Source: Pirellulales bacterium
Lineage (GTDB): Bacteria > Planctomycetota > Planctomycetia > Pirellulales > Thermoguttaceae
Direction: 5' to 3'
NCBI GenBank assembly: GCA_016931995.1
Contig: JAFGDS010000136.1
Span: 1 to 58,269 of the forward strand
DNA length: 58,269 bases
In this document: piece by piece, positions 44,411 through 53,133 of the stretch
Numbering within the stretch: the first letter of the stretch is position 1
Layout of the letters: every line of letters starts with the position of its first letter
The notes under the pieces: model-generated
Databases searched by the model: none
What the model was told of the DNA's origin: nothing
The model's input: the letters and a program-made list of their open reading frames with translations, nothing else
Program-made: the position numbers and the translations under genes

Positions 44411-45847
44411 ATGCCAGACTACCGCCGAGAAACCGATCTGTTGGGCCCGCGGGACGTACCGGCCGAGGCGCTGTATGGGATCCATACGGTCAGGGCGATC
44501 GAGAACTTCCCGCTCGCCGGACGGCCGGTGCATCGGGAGCTGGTCCGCGCCTTTGGGTGCGTGAAGCTGGCCGCGGCGCGGACGAATCACGAGTTGGGCC
44601 AGTGGGACGAACCCACGTATGACGCGATCCGCGCGGCCTGCGAGGAAATGGCCCAAGGCCAACTTGACGAGCACGTCGTCGTCGACGCCCTGCAGGGCGG
44701 CGCGGGAACCTCGACCAACATGAACGTCAACGAGGTGCTGGCCAACCGCGCGCTCGTGCTGCTGGGCCACACCCCGGGCAGCTACGACAAGATCGATCCG
44801 GTGGACGACCTCAACCTGCGCCAATCCACCAACGACGCATATCCCACGGCCTTGCGCGTGGCGGCCATCCGCGGACTGCGCCGGCTGGAGAAATCGGTGA
44901 TTGCCCTGGTCGACGCCTTTCAAACGAAGGAGCAGCAGTTCGCCGACGTCGTGAAGGTCGCCCGCACGCAGTTGCAGGACGCCGTGCTCACCACGCTGGG
45001 CCGCGCGATGGCCGCGTATGCCGAGCCGCTCTCGCGCGACCGGTGGCGCATCTTCAAATGCGAGGAGCGGCTCCGCGTGGTGAATCTGGGCGGCACGGCC
45101 ATTGGCACGGGCCTCGGCGCGCCGCGACGGTACATCTTCCGCGCGATCGAACACCTGCGCGACGCGACCGGCCTGGGGCTCGCCCGGGCCGAGAACCTCG
45201 TGGACGCCACGCAGAACGCCGACGCCCTGGTCGAGGTGAGCGGCATCCTCCGCGCGCTGGCGGCCAATCTCCTGAAGATCGCCAACGACCTGCGGCTGCT
45301 CTCGTCCGGTCCCGAGGCGGGCATCGGCGAGATTCGCCTCCCGCCGCGCCAGGCCGGCTCGTCCATCATGCCCGGCAAGGTCAATCCCGTCATTCCCGAG
45401 GCCATCGCCCAGGCCGCCATCGCCGCGATGGGCCACGATCTCGTGATTACGCAGGCCGTGAGCCAGGGCAATCTCGAGCTGAGCCAGTTCCTTCCGCTGG
45501 CCGCGGACAGTCTCCTGACAATGCTCGACCTGCTCGCCAACGCCTGCGAGCTGTTCGCGCGGCATTGCGTGACGGGCATCGAGGTCGATCGCGCGCGTTG
45601 CCAACGCCACGTGGCCGCGAGCACCGCCACGGCCACCGCGCTGGTCGACGCGCTGGGCTATCACGAGGTCGAACGACTGACCGAGCTGGCCCGGCGCGAG
45701 GGCAAGAGCCTCCGCGACGCGGCCGTCGAGCGGGGTCTGCTCTCGGCCGAGCAGTTCGACGAGTTGGTCTCGCCCGAACGCGTCAACCGGCTCGGCTCGG
45801 CCGACGCGCCTCGCGGCGCAAACCGGCCGGACGACGAATCCACCTAA
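44411..45847 (+). CDS. aspA: Aspartate ammonia-lyase, hyd-cluster associated
   Basis: Fumarase/aspartase superfamily protein of 478 residues: N-terminal ETDLLGPRDVPAEALYGIHTVRA, as in aspartases, NMNVNEVLANRA near 99-110 and the signature GSSIMPGKVNP near 316-326. The reaction is L-aspartate to fumarate plus ammonia. Fumarase C is the alternative, but the opening segment and the position directly behind hydE-hydG favour aspartase; from memory, aspA is a recurrent neighbour of hydEFG genes in anaerobes. ATG 44411 chosen. Confidence 0.85.
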   Translation: MPDYRRETDLLGPRDVPAEALYGIHTVRAIENFPLAGRPVHRELVRAFGCVKLAAARTNHELGQWDEPTYDAIRAACEEMAQGQLDEHVVVDALQGGAGTSTNMNVNEVLANRALVLLGHTPGSYDKIDPVDDLNLRQSTNDAYPTALRVAAIRGLRRLEKSVIALVDAFQTKEQQFADVVKVARTQLQDAVLTTLGRAMAAYAEPLSRDRWRIFKCEERLRVVNLGGTAIGTGLGAPRRYIFRAIEHLRDATGLGLARAENLVDATQNADALVEVSGILRALAANLLKIANDLRLLSSGPEAGIGEIRLPPRQAGSSIMPGKVNPVIPEAIAQAAIAAMGHDLVITQAVSQGNLELSQFLPLAADSLLTMLDLLANACELFARHCVTGIEVDRARCQRHVAASTATATALVDALGYHEVERLTELARREGKSLRDAAVERGLLSAEQFDELVSPERVNRLGSADAPRGANRPDDEST

Positions 45848-45873
45848 AACGATTGCAAAACCTGGAAGACGCT

Positions 45874-45932
45874 GCCATGCCGAGCCAGGCAAAGCATCTG
45901 CCAACGAGATCCTTCGCTTCGCTCAGGATGAC
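45874..45932. repeat. Family B element, degenerate left arm
   Basis: GCCATGCCGAGCCAGGCAAA at the left, and the intact right arm AACGAGATCCTTCGCTTCGC to CAGGATGAC. Confidence 0.75.
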
Positions 45933-45980
45933 GCGCAGTTGCGTTGAGGGTTCTGGGATCGGCGAGAGGCCCGATCCGCC

Positions 45981-47297
45981 ATGAGAGTCGTCCACCTTGT
46001 CGCCGGCGCCGGAGGGATGTATTGCGGCAGTTGTCTGCACGCCAACGCGCTGGTCGCGTCCTTGCGCGCGGCCGGGCTGGATGCTCTCCTGGTGCCCGTC
46101 TACACGCCGCTGCGAACCGACGATAGGAACGAGAGCGTCGATCGCGTCGCCTTTGGCGGGCTGAACGTCTATCTACAAGAGCGGTTCGCGCTGTTCCGCC
46201 GCACGCCGTGGTTTTTCGACCGGCTGTTGGACCACCCGCGCCTGCTGGCCTGGCTGGGCCGCTGGGCCGGCCGCACGCAGCCCGGCGCGCTGGGCGCCCT
46301 CACGGTTTCCATGCTCCGCGGCGAAGAGGGCCGGCAACGCAAGGAACTGGACAAGCTGGTCGCCTGGCTCTCGGCCGACCTCCGACCGGACCTGGTGCAT
46401 CTTTCCAACGTGCTCCTGGTCGGCATGGCCCGACAATTGCGGCGTCGGCTGGGCGTGCCGATCGTTTGCACGCTCTCGGGCGAGGAGGCCTTTCTCGAAC
46501 GGTTGCCCGAGCCGCATTACTCGGCCGCCCGGGCGGAACTCCGCGCGCGGTGCGCCGATCTGGACGCGCTGGTCGCGATGAACGACTACCAGGCCGGCTT
46601 CATGGCCGACTACCTCGGCGCGCCCCGCTCGCGCATCCACGTGATCCCGCCGGGCTTGAATCTCGCCGGATTCGAGACGCGATCCGACGCGCCGCGGCCG
46701 GACGACCCGCGCGGCCGTTCCGCCCGGATCGGCTATCTCTCGCGGATTTGTCCCGAGAAGGGCCTGCACCTGTTGGCCGAGGCCGTGACGGTTCTCGCCG
46801 GCCGGAAGGATCTTCCGCCGGTCGAGCTTCACGTGGCGGGCTACCTGGATGCAAGTCACGCGGCATATCTCGACGACGTCCGCTCCCAGATGGCCGCAGC
46901 GGGCCTGGCCGATCGTTTCCACTACGTCGGCGAGCCCGATCGGCCGGGCAAGATCGCCTTCCTGCAATCGCTCGACGCGATGAGCCTGCCGACGATCCAT
47001 CCCGAGAGCAAGGCCATGGCGGTGCTCGAAGCCTGGGCGGCGGGCGTGCCGGTCGTGCTGCCGGACCACGGCGTTTATCCCGAGTGGGTCCGCCACACGG
47101 GCGGAGGGCTGGTCTTCGAGCCAAAAAACGCCGCCGCCCTGGCCGAGTCGCTAGCCAAGCTCATGGCCGATCCCGCCTTCGCCCGACAATGCGGCCGCGA
47201 CGCCCAAGCCGCCGTCCGCGCCCGCCACGACGCCCGCCGCACGGCCGAAGCCACGATCGCGCTGTATCGCGGTCTGCGAAAAGACTTTTCGCCGTAG
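45981..47297 (+). CDS. GT4-type glycosyltransferase
   Basis: A 438-residue GT-B glycosyltransferase. N-terminal Rossmann domain starts HLVAGAGGMYCGSCLHANAL (about 5-24) with the family's glycine-rich loop; the C-terminal domain has RIGYLSRICPEKGLHLLAEA (about 246-265) and the nucleotide-sugar E-x7-E type PESKAMAVLEAWAAGVPVV (about 335-353). Acceptor and sugar are unknown. Last gene of the plus-strand run that begins with hydE, about 133 nt after aspA with a family B element between. Confidence 0.88.
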   Translation: MRVVHLVAGAGGMYCGSCLHANALVASLRAAGLDALLVPVYTPLRTDDRNESVDRVAFGGLNVYLQERFALFRRTPWFFDRLLDHPRLLAWLGRWAGRTQPGALGALTVSMLRGEEGRQRKELDKLVAWLSADLRPDLVHLSNVLLVGMARQLRRRLGVPIVCTLSGEEAFLERLPEPHYSAARAELRARCADLDALVAMNDYQAGFMADYLGAPRSRIHVIPPGLNLAGFETRSDAPRPDDPRGRSARIGYLSRICPEKGLHLLAEAVTVLAGRKDLPPVELHVAGYLDASHAAYLDDVRSQMAAAGLADRFHYVGEPDRPGKIAFLQSLDAMSLPTIHPESKAMAVLEAWAAGVPVVLPDHGVYPEWVRHTGGGLVFEPKNAAALAESLAKLMADPAFARQCGRDAQAAVRARHDARRTAEATIALYRGLRKDFSP

Positions 47298-47318
47298 GGG
47301 GGCGCCCCAAAACGCCGA

Positions 47319-47421
47319 GTGCCACTGGCTTTGCCAGTGCCGTGAATGACCGAGGAGTCAGCACCGGCAGAGCCAGTGCCGGGCGCGTCTCTGGAGTCCG
47401 CACTGGCAAAGCCAGTGGCAC
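47319..47421. repeat. Three family A repeats between convergent genes
   Basis: Forward copy 47319-47340, diverged reverse copy 47361-47380 and reverse copy 47400-47421, between the 3' ends of the glycosyltransferase and the PPC-domain gene. Confidence 0.85.
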
Positions 47422-47447
47422 ACGAAACAATGGCCGCGTCTTTCGTT

Positions 47448-49724
47448 TTACTTCCGTGACACTTCAAACGCGATGGCGGGCAACACGCCCAAGGGCGTGC
47501 GCTGGGCGCGAGGCTTGCCCGACGGGGCCGGCGCGGCGCGTTCGAGAACGGCCTCGATAATGAGGTTGCCCGCCAGACCCGGCGAAACCTTCTTCGCGTC
47601 CGCGGCCAAAAGCACGGAAAGGCCATCCTTGACGGGCGACACGCTCTTGATCGCGATTCCCTCCGGCGGCTCGACCAGCGTCAGATGCACCTTGCCCTGC
47701 TTGAGCAGCCACGGCAGAACGGCCACGCGCACCTGGGCCGCGCCGCCCGGCGCGAGCCGCACGGGCTTGTCCCGCGCGATCTGAAACGCCGCGCGGCCCG
47801 CCCGGCCCCCGCCCGTCGCAACCAGAAAATCCTCGGCCGGCACGAGATGGTGGTAGATGAACGCCTGCATCAGGTCGTCGGCGGGCACGGCCTCGCGGAC
47901 GATCTCCTTTCCCTTGACAACAGCCCGGCCTTCCCACACCAATTGCACGGGCTCGGCCGTCGGTTCGGCTGGTAAAGCCAGCGTTAGCCGCACCGACTCT
48001 TGGCCGGCCGGCACCCGCGCGCCGGCCAGCGCGAACCCCGGCGGCGCGTCGCGAAGCGCCAAGGCAATCTCGCCGGCGAATCCGTCGCGCCGCAGCGCGT
48101 ACATCGTGATCGGCACGTTCGTCCCGGCGCGGGCGCTCACTGTCGAAGGCACAACCCGCAACGCGAAATCCGGCCGGCCCTCGCTCACGCGCAACCGGTA
48201 GCCGCAATCCGCGCCGCCTTGGCGCTGGGCATCGCCGAGATGGAGGAAGTACTCGCCGTCGGCGGGCAGCGTGAACGCGAGCGACGAGTCCGCGTGATGG
48301 GTGCTCAACCCGCAGGCTTTGTCCTCGCAATCGTCGTTGGCGGCAAGCTGCCGGCCCTGGGCGTCGGTCAACGCAAGCGTGGAATCGACCGGCGAGCCGA
48401 GCCGTCGGGCAAGAACCTCGGCGAACACCCGGCCGCCGGCCCGACCCTGAATTCGGAACACGTCCCCGTCGCCGGGTCGATCGATCCTGCCGTTGACGAT
48501 CATCGGAATCACGATCGCCTGGGCACGGTCGGGATGGTCGTTCGGCTCCTTCTCCGCGCCTTGCGGGAGCGCGTCGAACGCAAACGGCGCGCGCTGCGCG
48601 ATCCCTTCCGCCTGGCCGAGGACGATCTGGTGGATGCCGGGCGCGTGGCGGCGGCCGTCCACGGTGACTCGATCCACCGGCAGATTCCAGCCCTCTAGTC
48701 GCACGGGCGTTTTCTCCCCGTCGCGTCCGCCCAGGGGAAACGCGCTCGTCACGAACGGGATTTCGCCCAGCGCGATCCGGTAGACGAAATCGTCGCGTCC
48801 GCGATAGATGGCGTCCTTGATTTCCAGCGTGTACCGGCCGTTCTTGGGAATTACGCAATGGAGCACGGGATCGGGATCGAATCGGTAGTCGTCCGCATAG
48901 GCCACTTCATTGCCATCTTCGTCGCGGAGGGCCAAGGTGGCCTGGAACCAGCCGGGCACGGCGTCGGCCAGATAGGGCACGAGTCCCCGGGCGGTCGTCC
49001 GGGCGACCAGGTACTGGCCCTTGGCGGCCTGAAATGAGAACCGGTCCACGTCGCCCGGCTCGATCCGGCCGTTGAGCACAAGCGGCAGCGCGTCGTCGGG
49101 CAGGGCGTCCGGCGCCGCGTCGTTCGGCTCTTGTTCGCAACGTTCCGGCAACGATCCGACGTCGAAACGAATCGGCCGCGACAGCCCCAACGTCGCCAGG
49201 ACTCTCAGTTCCCGCGGCCCCGGCTCGGCATCGGCGGCGATCGTCACCCGAAGCAGAAGCGTCTCGCTGATTTGCGGGTTGAGCTGTTGCTTTGGATCCG
49301 TACGGCGGCGATGGTATTCGAGGAACGCCGCGATCTGGTCGGCCGGCACGCCCATCTCCCGCACGGCCTGGAGCACGGCGGGGGCGTCCTCGCGCCCGGC
49401 CGGCCGGCCCGGGCCGCCTTGTGCGGCTTGAATCCTCTTTTGTGCTTCCTGGAACTTCTCCCGCAGCAGGTTGAAGTCCTTGGCCGACATCGGCTTGGTG
49501 TGTTTCTCGACGGTCGCCGTGACGCCCTGTGCGGAAAAGAAGACGCGACTTGCTCCGTCGAAAAATTGTCCGCCGAGCGTGACCTCGAACTCCGTGCCCT
49601 GTTGCCCGCCGGCGGGATACGCGTAGCCGACGTTCACGCGTCGCTGCGGGGCCTGCTGGGCGTGTGCGGTGACGGCGACCAGCAGCGCTGCCAGGAGGCC
49701 GAGGAGGGGTTTGATGGGATTCAT
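47448..49724 (-). CDS. Exported PPC-domain protein of the DUF1501/DUF1549 operon
   Basis: A 758-residue secreted protein: signal peptide (about 1-24, ending AHAQ), an IPT/TIG-like beta domain (about 30-75), and two or more bacterial pre-peptidase C-terminal-like (PPC) domains marked by CEQEPNDAAPDALPDD (about 198-213) and EKEPNDHPDRAQAI (about 385-398), each followed by GRIEPGDVDRFSFQA- or GRIDRPGDGDVFRIQG-type strands. The rest is beta-rich. ATG 49724 (MNPIKPLLG) chosen; the frame upstream crosses a family A repeat. Third gene of the minus-strand operon. Confidence 0.85.
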   Translation of the reverse strand: MNPIKPLLGLLAALLVAVTAHAQQAPQRRVNVGYAYPAGGQQGTEFEVTLGGQFFDGASRVFFSAQGVTATVEKHTKPMSAKDFNLLREKFQEAQKRIQAAQGGPGRPAGREDAPAVLQAVREMGVPADQIAAFLEYHRRRTDPKQQLNPQISETLLLRVTIAADAEPGPRELRVLATLGLSRPIRFDVGSLPERCEQEPNDAAPDALPDDALPLVLNGRIEPGDVDRFSFQAAKGQYLVARTTARGLVPYLADAVPGWFQATLALRDEDGNEVAYADDYRFDPDPVLHCVIPKNGRYTLEIKDAIYRGRDDFVYRIALGEIPFVTSAFPLGGRDGEKTPVRLEGWNLPVDRVTVDGRRHAPGIHQIVLGQAEGIAQRAPFAFDALPQGAEKEPNDHPDRAQAIVIPMIVNGRIDRPGDGDVFRIQGRAGGRVFAEVLARRLGSPVDSTLALTDAQGRQLAANDDCEDKACGLSTHHADSSLAFTLPADGEYFLHLGDAQRQGGADCGYRLRVSEGRPDFALRVVPSTVSARAGTNVPITMYALRRDGFAGEIALALRDAPPGFALAGARVPAGQESVRLTLALPAEPTAEPVQLVWEGRAVVKGKEIVREAVPADDLMQAFIYHHLVPAEDFLVATGGGRAGRAAFQIARDKPVRLAPGGAAQVRVAVLPWLLKQGKVHLTLVEPPEGIAIKSVSPVKDGLSVLLAADAKKVSPGLAGNLIIEAVLERAAPAPSGKPRAQRTPLGVLPAIAFEVSRK

Positions 49725-49744
49725 TGACAACTCGCCGTCACTGA

Positions 49745-49766
49745 GTGCCACTGGTTTTGCCAGTGC
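49745..49766. repeat. Family A repeat abutting the DUF1501 stop
   Basis: Copy with a TTTT loop that starts at the base following the DUF1501 TAG stop and fills the 42-nt gap to the PPC-domain gene. Confidence 0.85.
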
Positions 49767-51101
49767 CTACATGATCTCCACCAATCGTCCGCCCGATTCG
49801 TAGCCTTCGTCGGCCGAGGGCGTCGCGCGGACGGCGAGGCCCTGCGGGTGCGGCAGGGTCGCGTTCGGGTCGATGCCCAAAAGCGCGTACATGCTGCCGA
49901 TCAGATCCCAGGGATAGACCGGCCGGTCCTTGACCTCCTCGCCCCGCTCGTCGGACGCCCCCACGACGCGCCCGCCCACGAACCCGCCGCCGGCCACCAC
50001 CGCCGAGAACACGTTGCCGTAGTGTCCCCGCCCGCCGTTCCAGGGCGCTTCCCACTGCACGCGGGGCGTGCGGCCGAACTCGCCGCTCCACCAGACGATC
50101 GTGCTGTCCAACAATCCTCGGCCGGCGAGGTCCTCCAGCAACGTGGCCATGCCCTTGTCCATTTCGGGCAGCTTCTGCCGCATCGCCTGAAAATGTTGTT
50201 TGTGCGTGTCCCAACCCTTGTAGTTGATCGTGACGAACCGCACGCCCCGCTCGACAAGCCGGCGCGCGACCAGGCACGACTGGCCGAACGTGCCGCGGCC
50301 GTACCGGTCGCGCAGTTCGTCCTTCTCCTCGTCCAGGTCGAACACTTTCCGGGCGTCGCCGAGGATCAGATCGTACGCCTGCGATTCGGCCCGCGCGAGC
50401 GGCGCAAGGCGCGGATCGCCGGTCAGGGCGTTTTGAAGCGTATTCAGTCTGCCCAACAGTTCGCGCCGGCTCTTCTGCCTTTCGTCGGAAATGCCCTCGG
50501 CCACGATGCCCTCGACGGCGAACCGTTTCTGCTTCGGGTCGCCGCCGGTGGCGAAGGGTTTGTAGCGCGACCCGAGAAACCCGGCCTCGGAGAACCGCCC
50601 CTGCGACTCGGTTAGCACGATGTACGGCGGGATGAGATCGTCCTTCCCCTGGCCGCCTTTGAAGAAGGAGACGACCGCGCCGACCGAAGGGTAGACGATG
50701 CCCCCGCCGGGTTTGCGGCCCGTCTGAACCATGTACGCCGCCGTTTCGTGCGCGTTCACGCGGTGCGTCATGCCGCGGATGATCGAGTATTTGTCCGCCT
50801 GCTTGGCCAATAGCGGCAGCAGCTCGCCGATCACGATCCCGTCCACATTGGTCGGGATGGGGTTCTTCAGGGGTCCGCAGTAGTCGTCGCCGGCGGCGGG
50901 CTTGGGGTCGAACGTGTCCAGGTGCGACGGTCCGCCCCACATCCAGATCTGGATGACGGCCTTGGCCCGAGCGGGGCTTGCGCCGGTCTCGGCCGCCCGA
51001 GCCCACGGACTTCCCCATACCAGCCCCGCCGCGCCGGCCAGCCCGGTCTTAAGCACCGTCCGCCGCGACAGTTCACCGGTGAACTTGCTTCTTGGTTTCA
51101 T
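49767..51101 (-). CDS. DUF1501 protein, Tat-exported
   Basis: A 444-residue sulfatase/alkaline phosphatase-like DUF1501 protein, abundant in planctomycetes and normally paired with DUF1549/DUF1553 proteins. Twin-arginine signal SRRTVLKTG at 12-20, then IQIWMWGGPSHLDTFDPKP (about 51-69), DKYSIIRGMTHRVNAHE (about 104-120), INYKGWDTH (about 295-303) and WWSGEFGRTPR (about 337-347), the family's metal-site-like blocks. ATG 51101 was chosen; the frame also opens at a TTG (51116) that overlaps the upstream stop (TTGA). Role in polymer breakdown is assumed for the family, not shown. Confidence 0.92.
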   Translation of the reverse strand: MKPRSKFTGELSRRTVLKTGLAGAAGLVWGSPWARAAETGASPARAKAVIQIWMWGGPSHLDTFDPKPAAGDDYCGPLKNPIPTNVDGIVIGELLPLLAKQADKYSIIRGMTHRVNAHETAAYMVQTGRKPGGGIVYPSVGAVVSFFKGGQGKDDLIPPYIVLTESQGRFSEAGFLGSRYKPFATGGDPKQKRFAVEGIVAEGISDERQKSRRELLGRLNTLQNALTGDPRLAPLARAESQAYDLILGDARKVFDLDEEKDELRDRYGRGTFGQSCLVARRLVERGVRFVTINYKGWDTHKQHFQAMRQKLPEMDKGMATLLEDLAGRGLLDSTIVWWSGEFGRTPRVQWEAPWNGGRGHYGNVFSAVVAGGGFVGGRVVGASDERGEEVKDRPVYPWDLIGSMYALLGIDPNATLPHPQGLAVRATPSADEGYESGGRLVEIM

Positions 51102-51112
51102 GCCGTCACCAT

Positions 51113-52708
51113 TCAATGCCGATACAAGAACTCCGCGCTATTGATCAATGCCCAGGCCAGATCGACCGCCGCCTCGCGCCGCGGGAGGCCGCTCGTCTGG
51201 GCGTATTCCGCGACGATCCGCCTCTCCTCGGGCGTGGGATAACGCGACAGGATCGCCAGATACAAGCCGTCGATCACTTCGCGCGGGTTGCGTCCCGGGC
51301 CGACCGCGCGGCGGATCAGATCGCCCTGCGCGATCTTGCGGCGTACGTGCGTCGAATTCAACAGATGCAGCCGCTGCGCCGCCGTGGGCCGGCTGTTGCG
51401 CTCCGAGACCATGCCGGTGTCGCGCGCGGGCCGGCCGAACATCTCCAGGAACGAACTCGTGATGCTCCCGTCGGCCAGGGCGACCGCCCGCTGGTCGGCC
51501 GGCATGAACGTGAACGGCTCCGGAACGGCGCTCCAATACGTCTCGGTCGTTCCGGTGAGTTGACACAGCGCGTCGATCAACACCTCGGCGTCGAGCTGCC
51601 GGATTGCGGCGTGCGCGAAGTTCGCCTCGGCCTCGGCGCGGTCGCTTCGCGGAATTGGCGAGAGCTGATACGTCCGCGAGTTCAGGATGAGCCGGTAGAC
51701 GTGCTTCAGGTCGTGGCCCGAGGCGACCAGCTCGCGTTCGAGCCAGGCGAGAAGTTCCGGGTTGCTGGCCGGGTTGTCCGGCCGGACGTCATCCGGCTCG
51801 TGAATGATCCCCCGTCCCACGAGCCAGCACCACGCGCGATTGACCGCGCAGCGCGCGAACCAGGGATTATCTGGGGAAATGAGCCAGTCGGCGAAGACCT
51901 CGCGGGGATCCTGATTCTCGGAGAGCTTCGCGACGGTTCCGTCGGGAAACACGGCCTTGTTCGAGCCCGCGGCGCCCGGCGCGATCTTCTTGCCGGCGTC
52001 GAAGAAGACAATTTCCTCTTTCCACTCGCCGGTGGATTTGTACCCAACCCGGGCGAAGAACGGCTCCATGCCCGACCAACGGTCGTCATCCCATGACTCG
52101 GCCCGCACGCCCATGAAGGCCATGGCCGCGCCCTGAGCCAGGGCCCTCGGCTCGCGGCCTTGCATCGCGCGGTGGAAATTCACCTGCGGCACGCGGAGAT
52201 TGCTGCCGCTGGCGGTGAGCAGCTCGCGGACGAACCGATCGTAGGGGACGTTCTCCTGGACGCACGCGCGGATCCAGCGGTGATACGCCTGGACGGCGTT
52301 GGGCCACAGGTTGATCGGAAACTCCGACTTCACCCGCAGCGCGTCGCACCACCGCATGGCCCCGTAGTCGGCAAACTCCTCCCGCCCGAGCAACCGGTCC
52401 ACCAATGCCCGGCGTTTGTCGGGATTTCGATCCAGGATGAACTGCCGCGCTTCTTCGGCGGTGGGCAGCGTGCCCAGCACGTCCAGGTAGACGCGGCGGA
52501 CGAACACGGCGTCGGAGCAGACGCGGGCCGGTTGAATCCCCAGCTTCGCCAGCCGGGCGAAGACCAGCTCGTCGATCTTGCCCGCCGGAGTCGGCTCGCC
52601 GCCGTTCTCGAAGACCCCGGCGGGCGGGCGCGCTTCCTGGGCCGTGGCCCGCGATGCCACCGCGAGCGTCAAGGCCGCAATGAAGAGGAACACGGCGCGG
52701 GGCGCCAT
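51113..52708 (-). CDS. DUF1549/DUF1553 protein
   Basis: A 531-residue exported protein: signal peptide (about 1-24, ending ATAQ), DUF1549 (about 40-215; DELVFARLAKLGIQPARVCSD ... RRVYLDVLGTLPT) and DUF1553 (about 255-510; NPWFARCAVNRAWCWLVGRGI ... LNSTHVRRKIAQGD). The cytochrome c-like or LamG domains often fused to such proteins are absent. The best start, ATG 52708, lies inside a family D repeat; other in-frame ATGs upstream are also within repeat DNA. First gene of a three-gene operon with DUF1501 and the PPC-domain protein. Confidence 0.9.
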   Translation of the reverse strand: MAPRAVFLFIAALTLAVASRATAQEARPPAGVFENGGEPTPAGKIDELVFARLAKLGIQPARVCSDAVFVRRVYLDVLGTLPTAEEARQFILDRNPDKRRALVDRLLGREEFADYGAMRWCDALRVKSEFPINLWPNAVQAYHRWIRACVQENVPYDRFVRELLTASGSNLRVPQVNFHRAMQGREPRALAQGAAMAFMGVRAESWDDDRWSGMEPFFARVGYKSTGEWKEEIVFFDAGKKIAPGAAGSNKAVFPDGTVAKLSENQDPREVFADWLISPDNPWFARCAVNRAWCWLVGRGIIHEPDDVRPDNPASNPELLAWLERELVASGHDLKHVYRLILNSRTYQLSPIPRSDRAEAEANFAHAAIRQLDAEVLIDALCQLTGTTETYWSAVPEPFTFMPADQRAVALADGSITSSFLEMFGRPARDTGMVSERNSRPTAAQRLHLLNSTHVRRKIAQGDLIRRAVGPGRNPREVIDGLYLAILSRYPTPEERRIVAEYAQTSGLPRREAAVDLAWALINSAEFLYRH

Positions 52709-52788
52709 GCCCACGCTTGTCGTGGGCATGGTGTGTCGTGGAGAAACACGGCGCATGGCCGCGCACGCGCGGCCACGGCGCCCGATAA
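52701..52788. repeat. Family D repeat over the DUF1549/DUF1553 start
   Basis: CATGCCCACG / CGTGGGCATG hairpin (52706-52730), then GCATGGCCGCGCACGCGCGG and CCACGGCGCCC. The hairpin's left CAT is the ATG of the DUF1549/DUF1553 gene on the minus strand. Confidence 0.7.
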
Positions 52789-53133
52789 GGAGACCGTCAT
52801 GCCGAGCGCGGCGAAGCATCTCGATCCCTTCTCCACCGACGAGATCCCTCGCTGCGCTCGGGATGACGTGGTGAGGCAAAATGGGTCTTAAAATACGTTT
52901 GCCCGACAATTCAACCCTTATGGTAGCCCAGAGTTCCGCCCAAGACCATCCGAACATGCCTGCCACCAAACGGGTAGCGCGCATCCTATCATTTTATTAT
53001 ATAAGGATTTACGCAATTCGCGTTCACGCGGCGGTTTGGCTTTGGACCTGCCAACGTGGCTTGTCAGGGGCATCGAGCCGCGCAACAATTGACCGGATTT
53101 GTGCGACATCCACTTTTGGGGAGTCGAGGTCAC
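52709..53133. other. Divergent region DUF1549 operon / DUF4185 gene
   Basis: 425 nt. Left half filled by family D and B repeats; right half holds an AT-rich block, TATCATTTTATTATATAAGG (52987-53006), unusual in this GC-rich DNA and likely to contain promoters for one or both directions. Confidence 0.55.
52796..52867. repeat. Family B hairpin element (72 bp)
   Basis: GTCATGCCGAGCGCGGCGAA to CGCTGCGCTCGGGATGAC, directly next to the family D element upstream of the DUF1549/DUF1553 gene. Confidence 0.85.

Noticed and set aside
44411-45847. Class II fumarase
   Set aside because: The GSSIMPGKVNP signature is shared, but the N-terminal segment and position behind hydE-hydG fit aspartase better; kept as the alternative.
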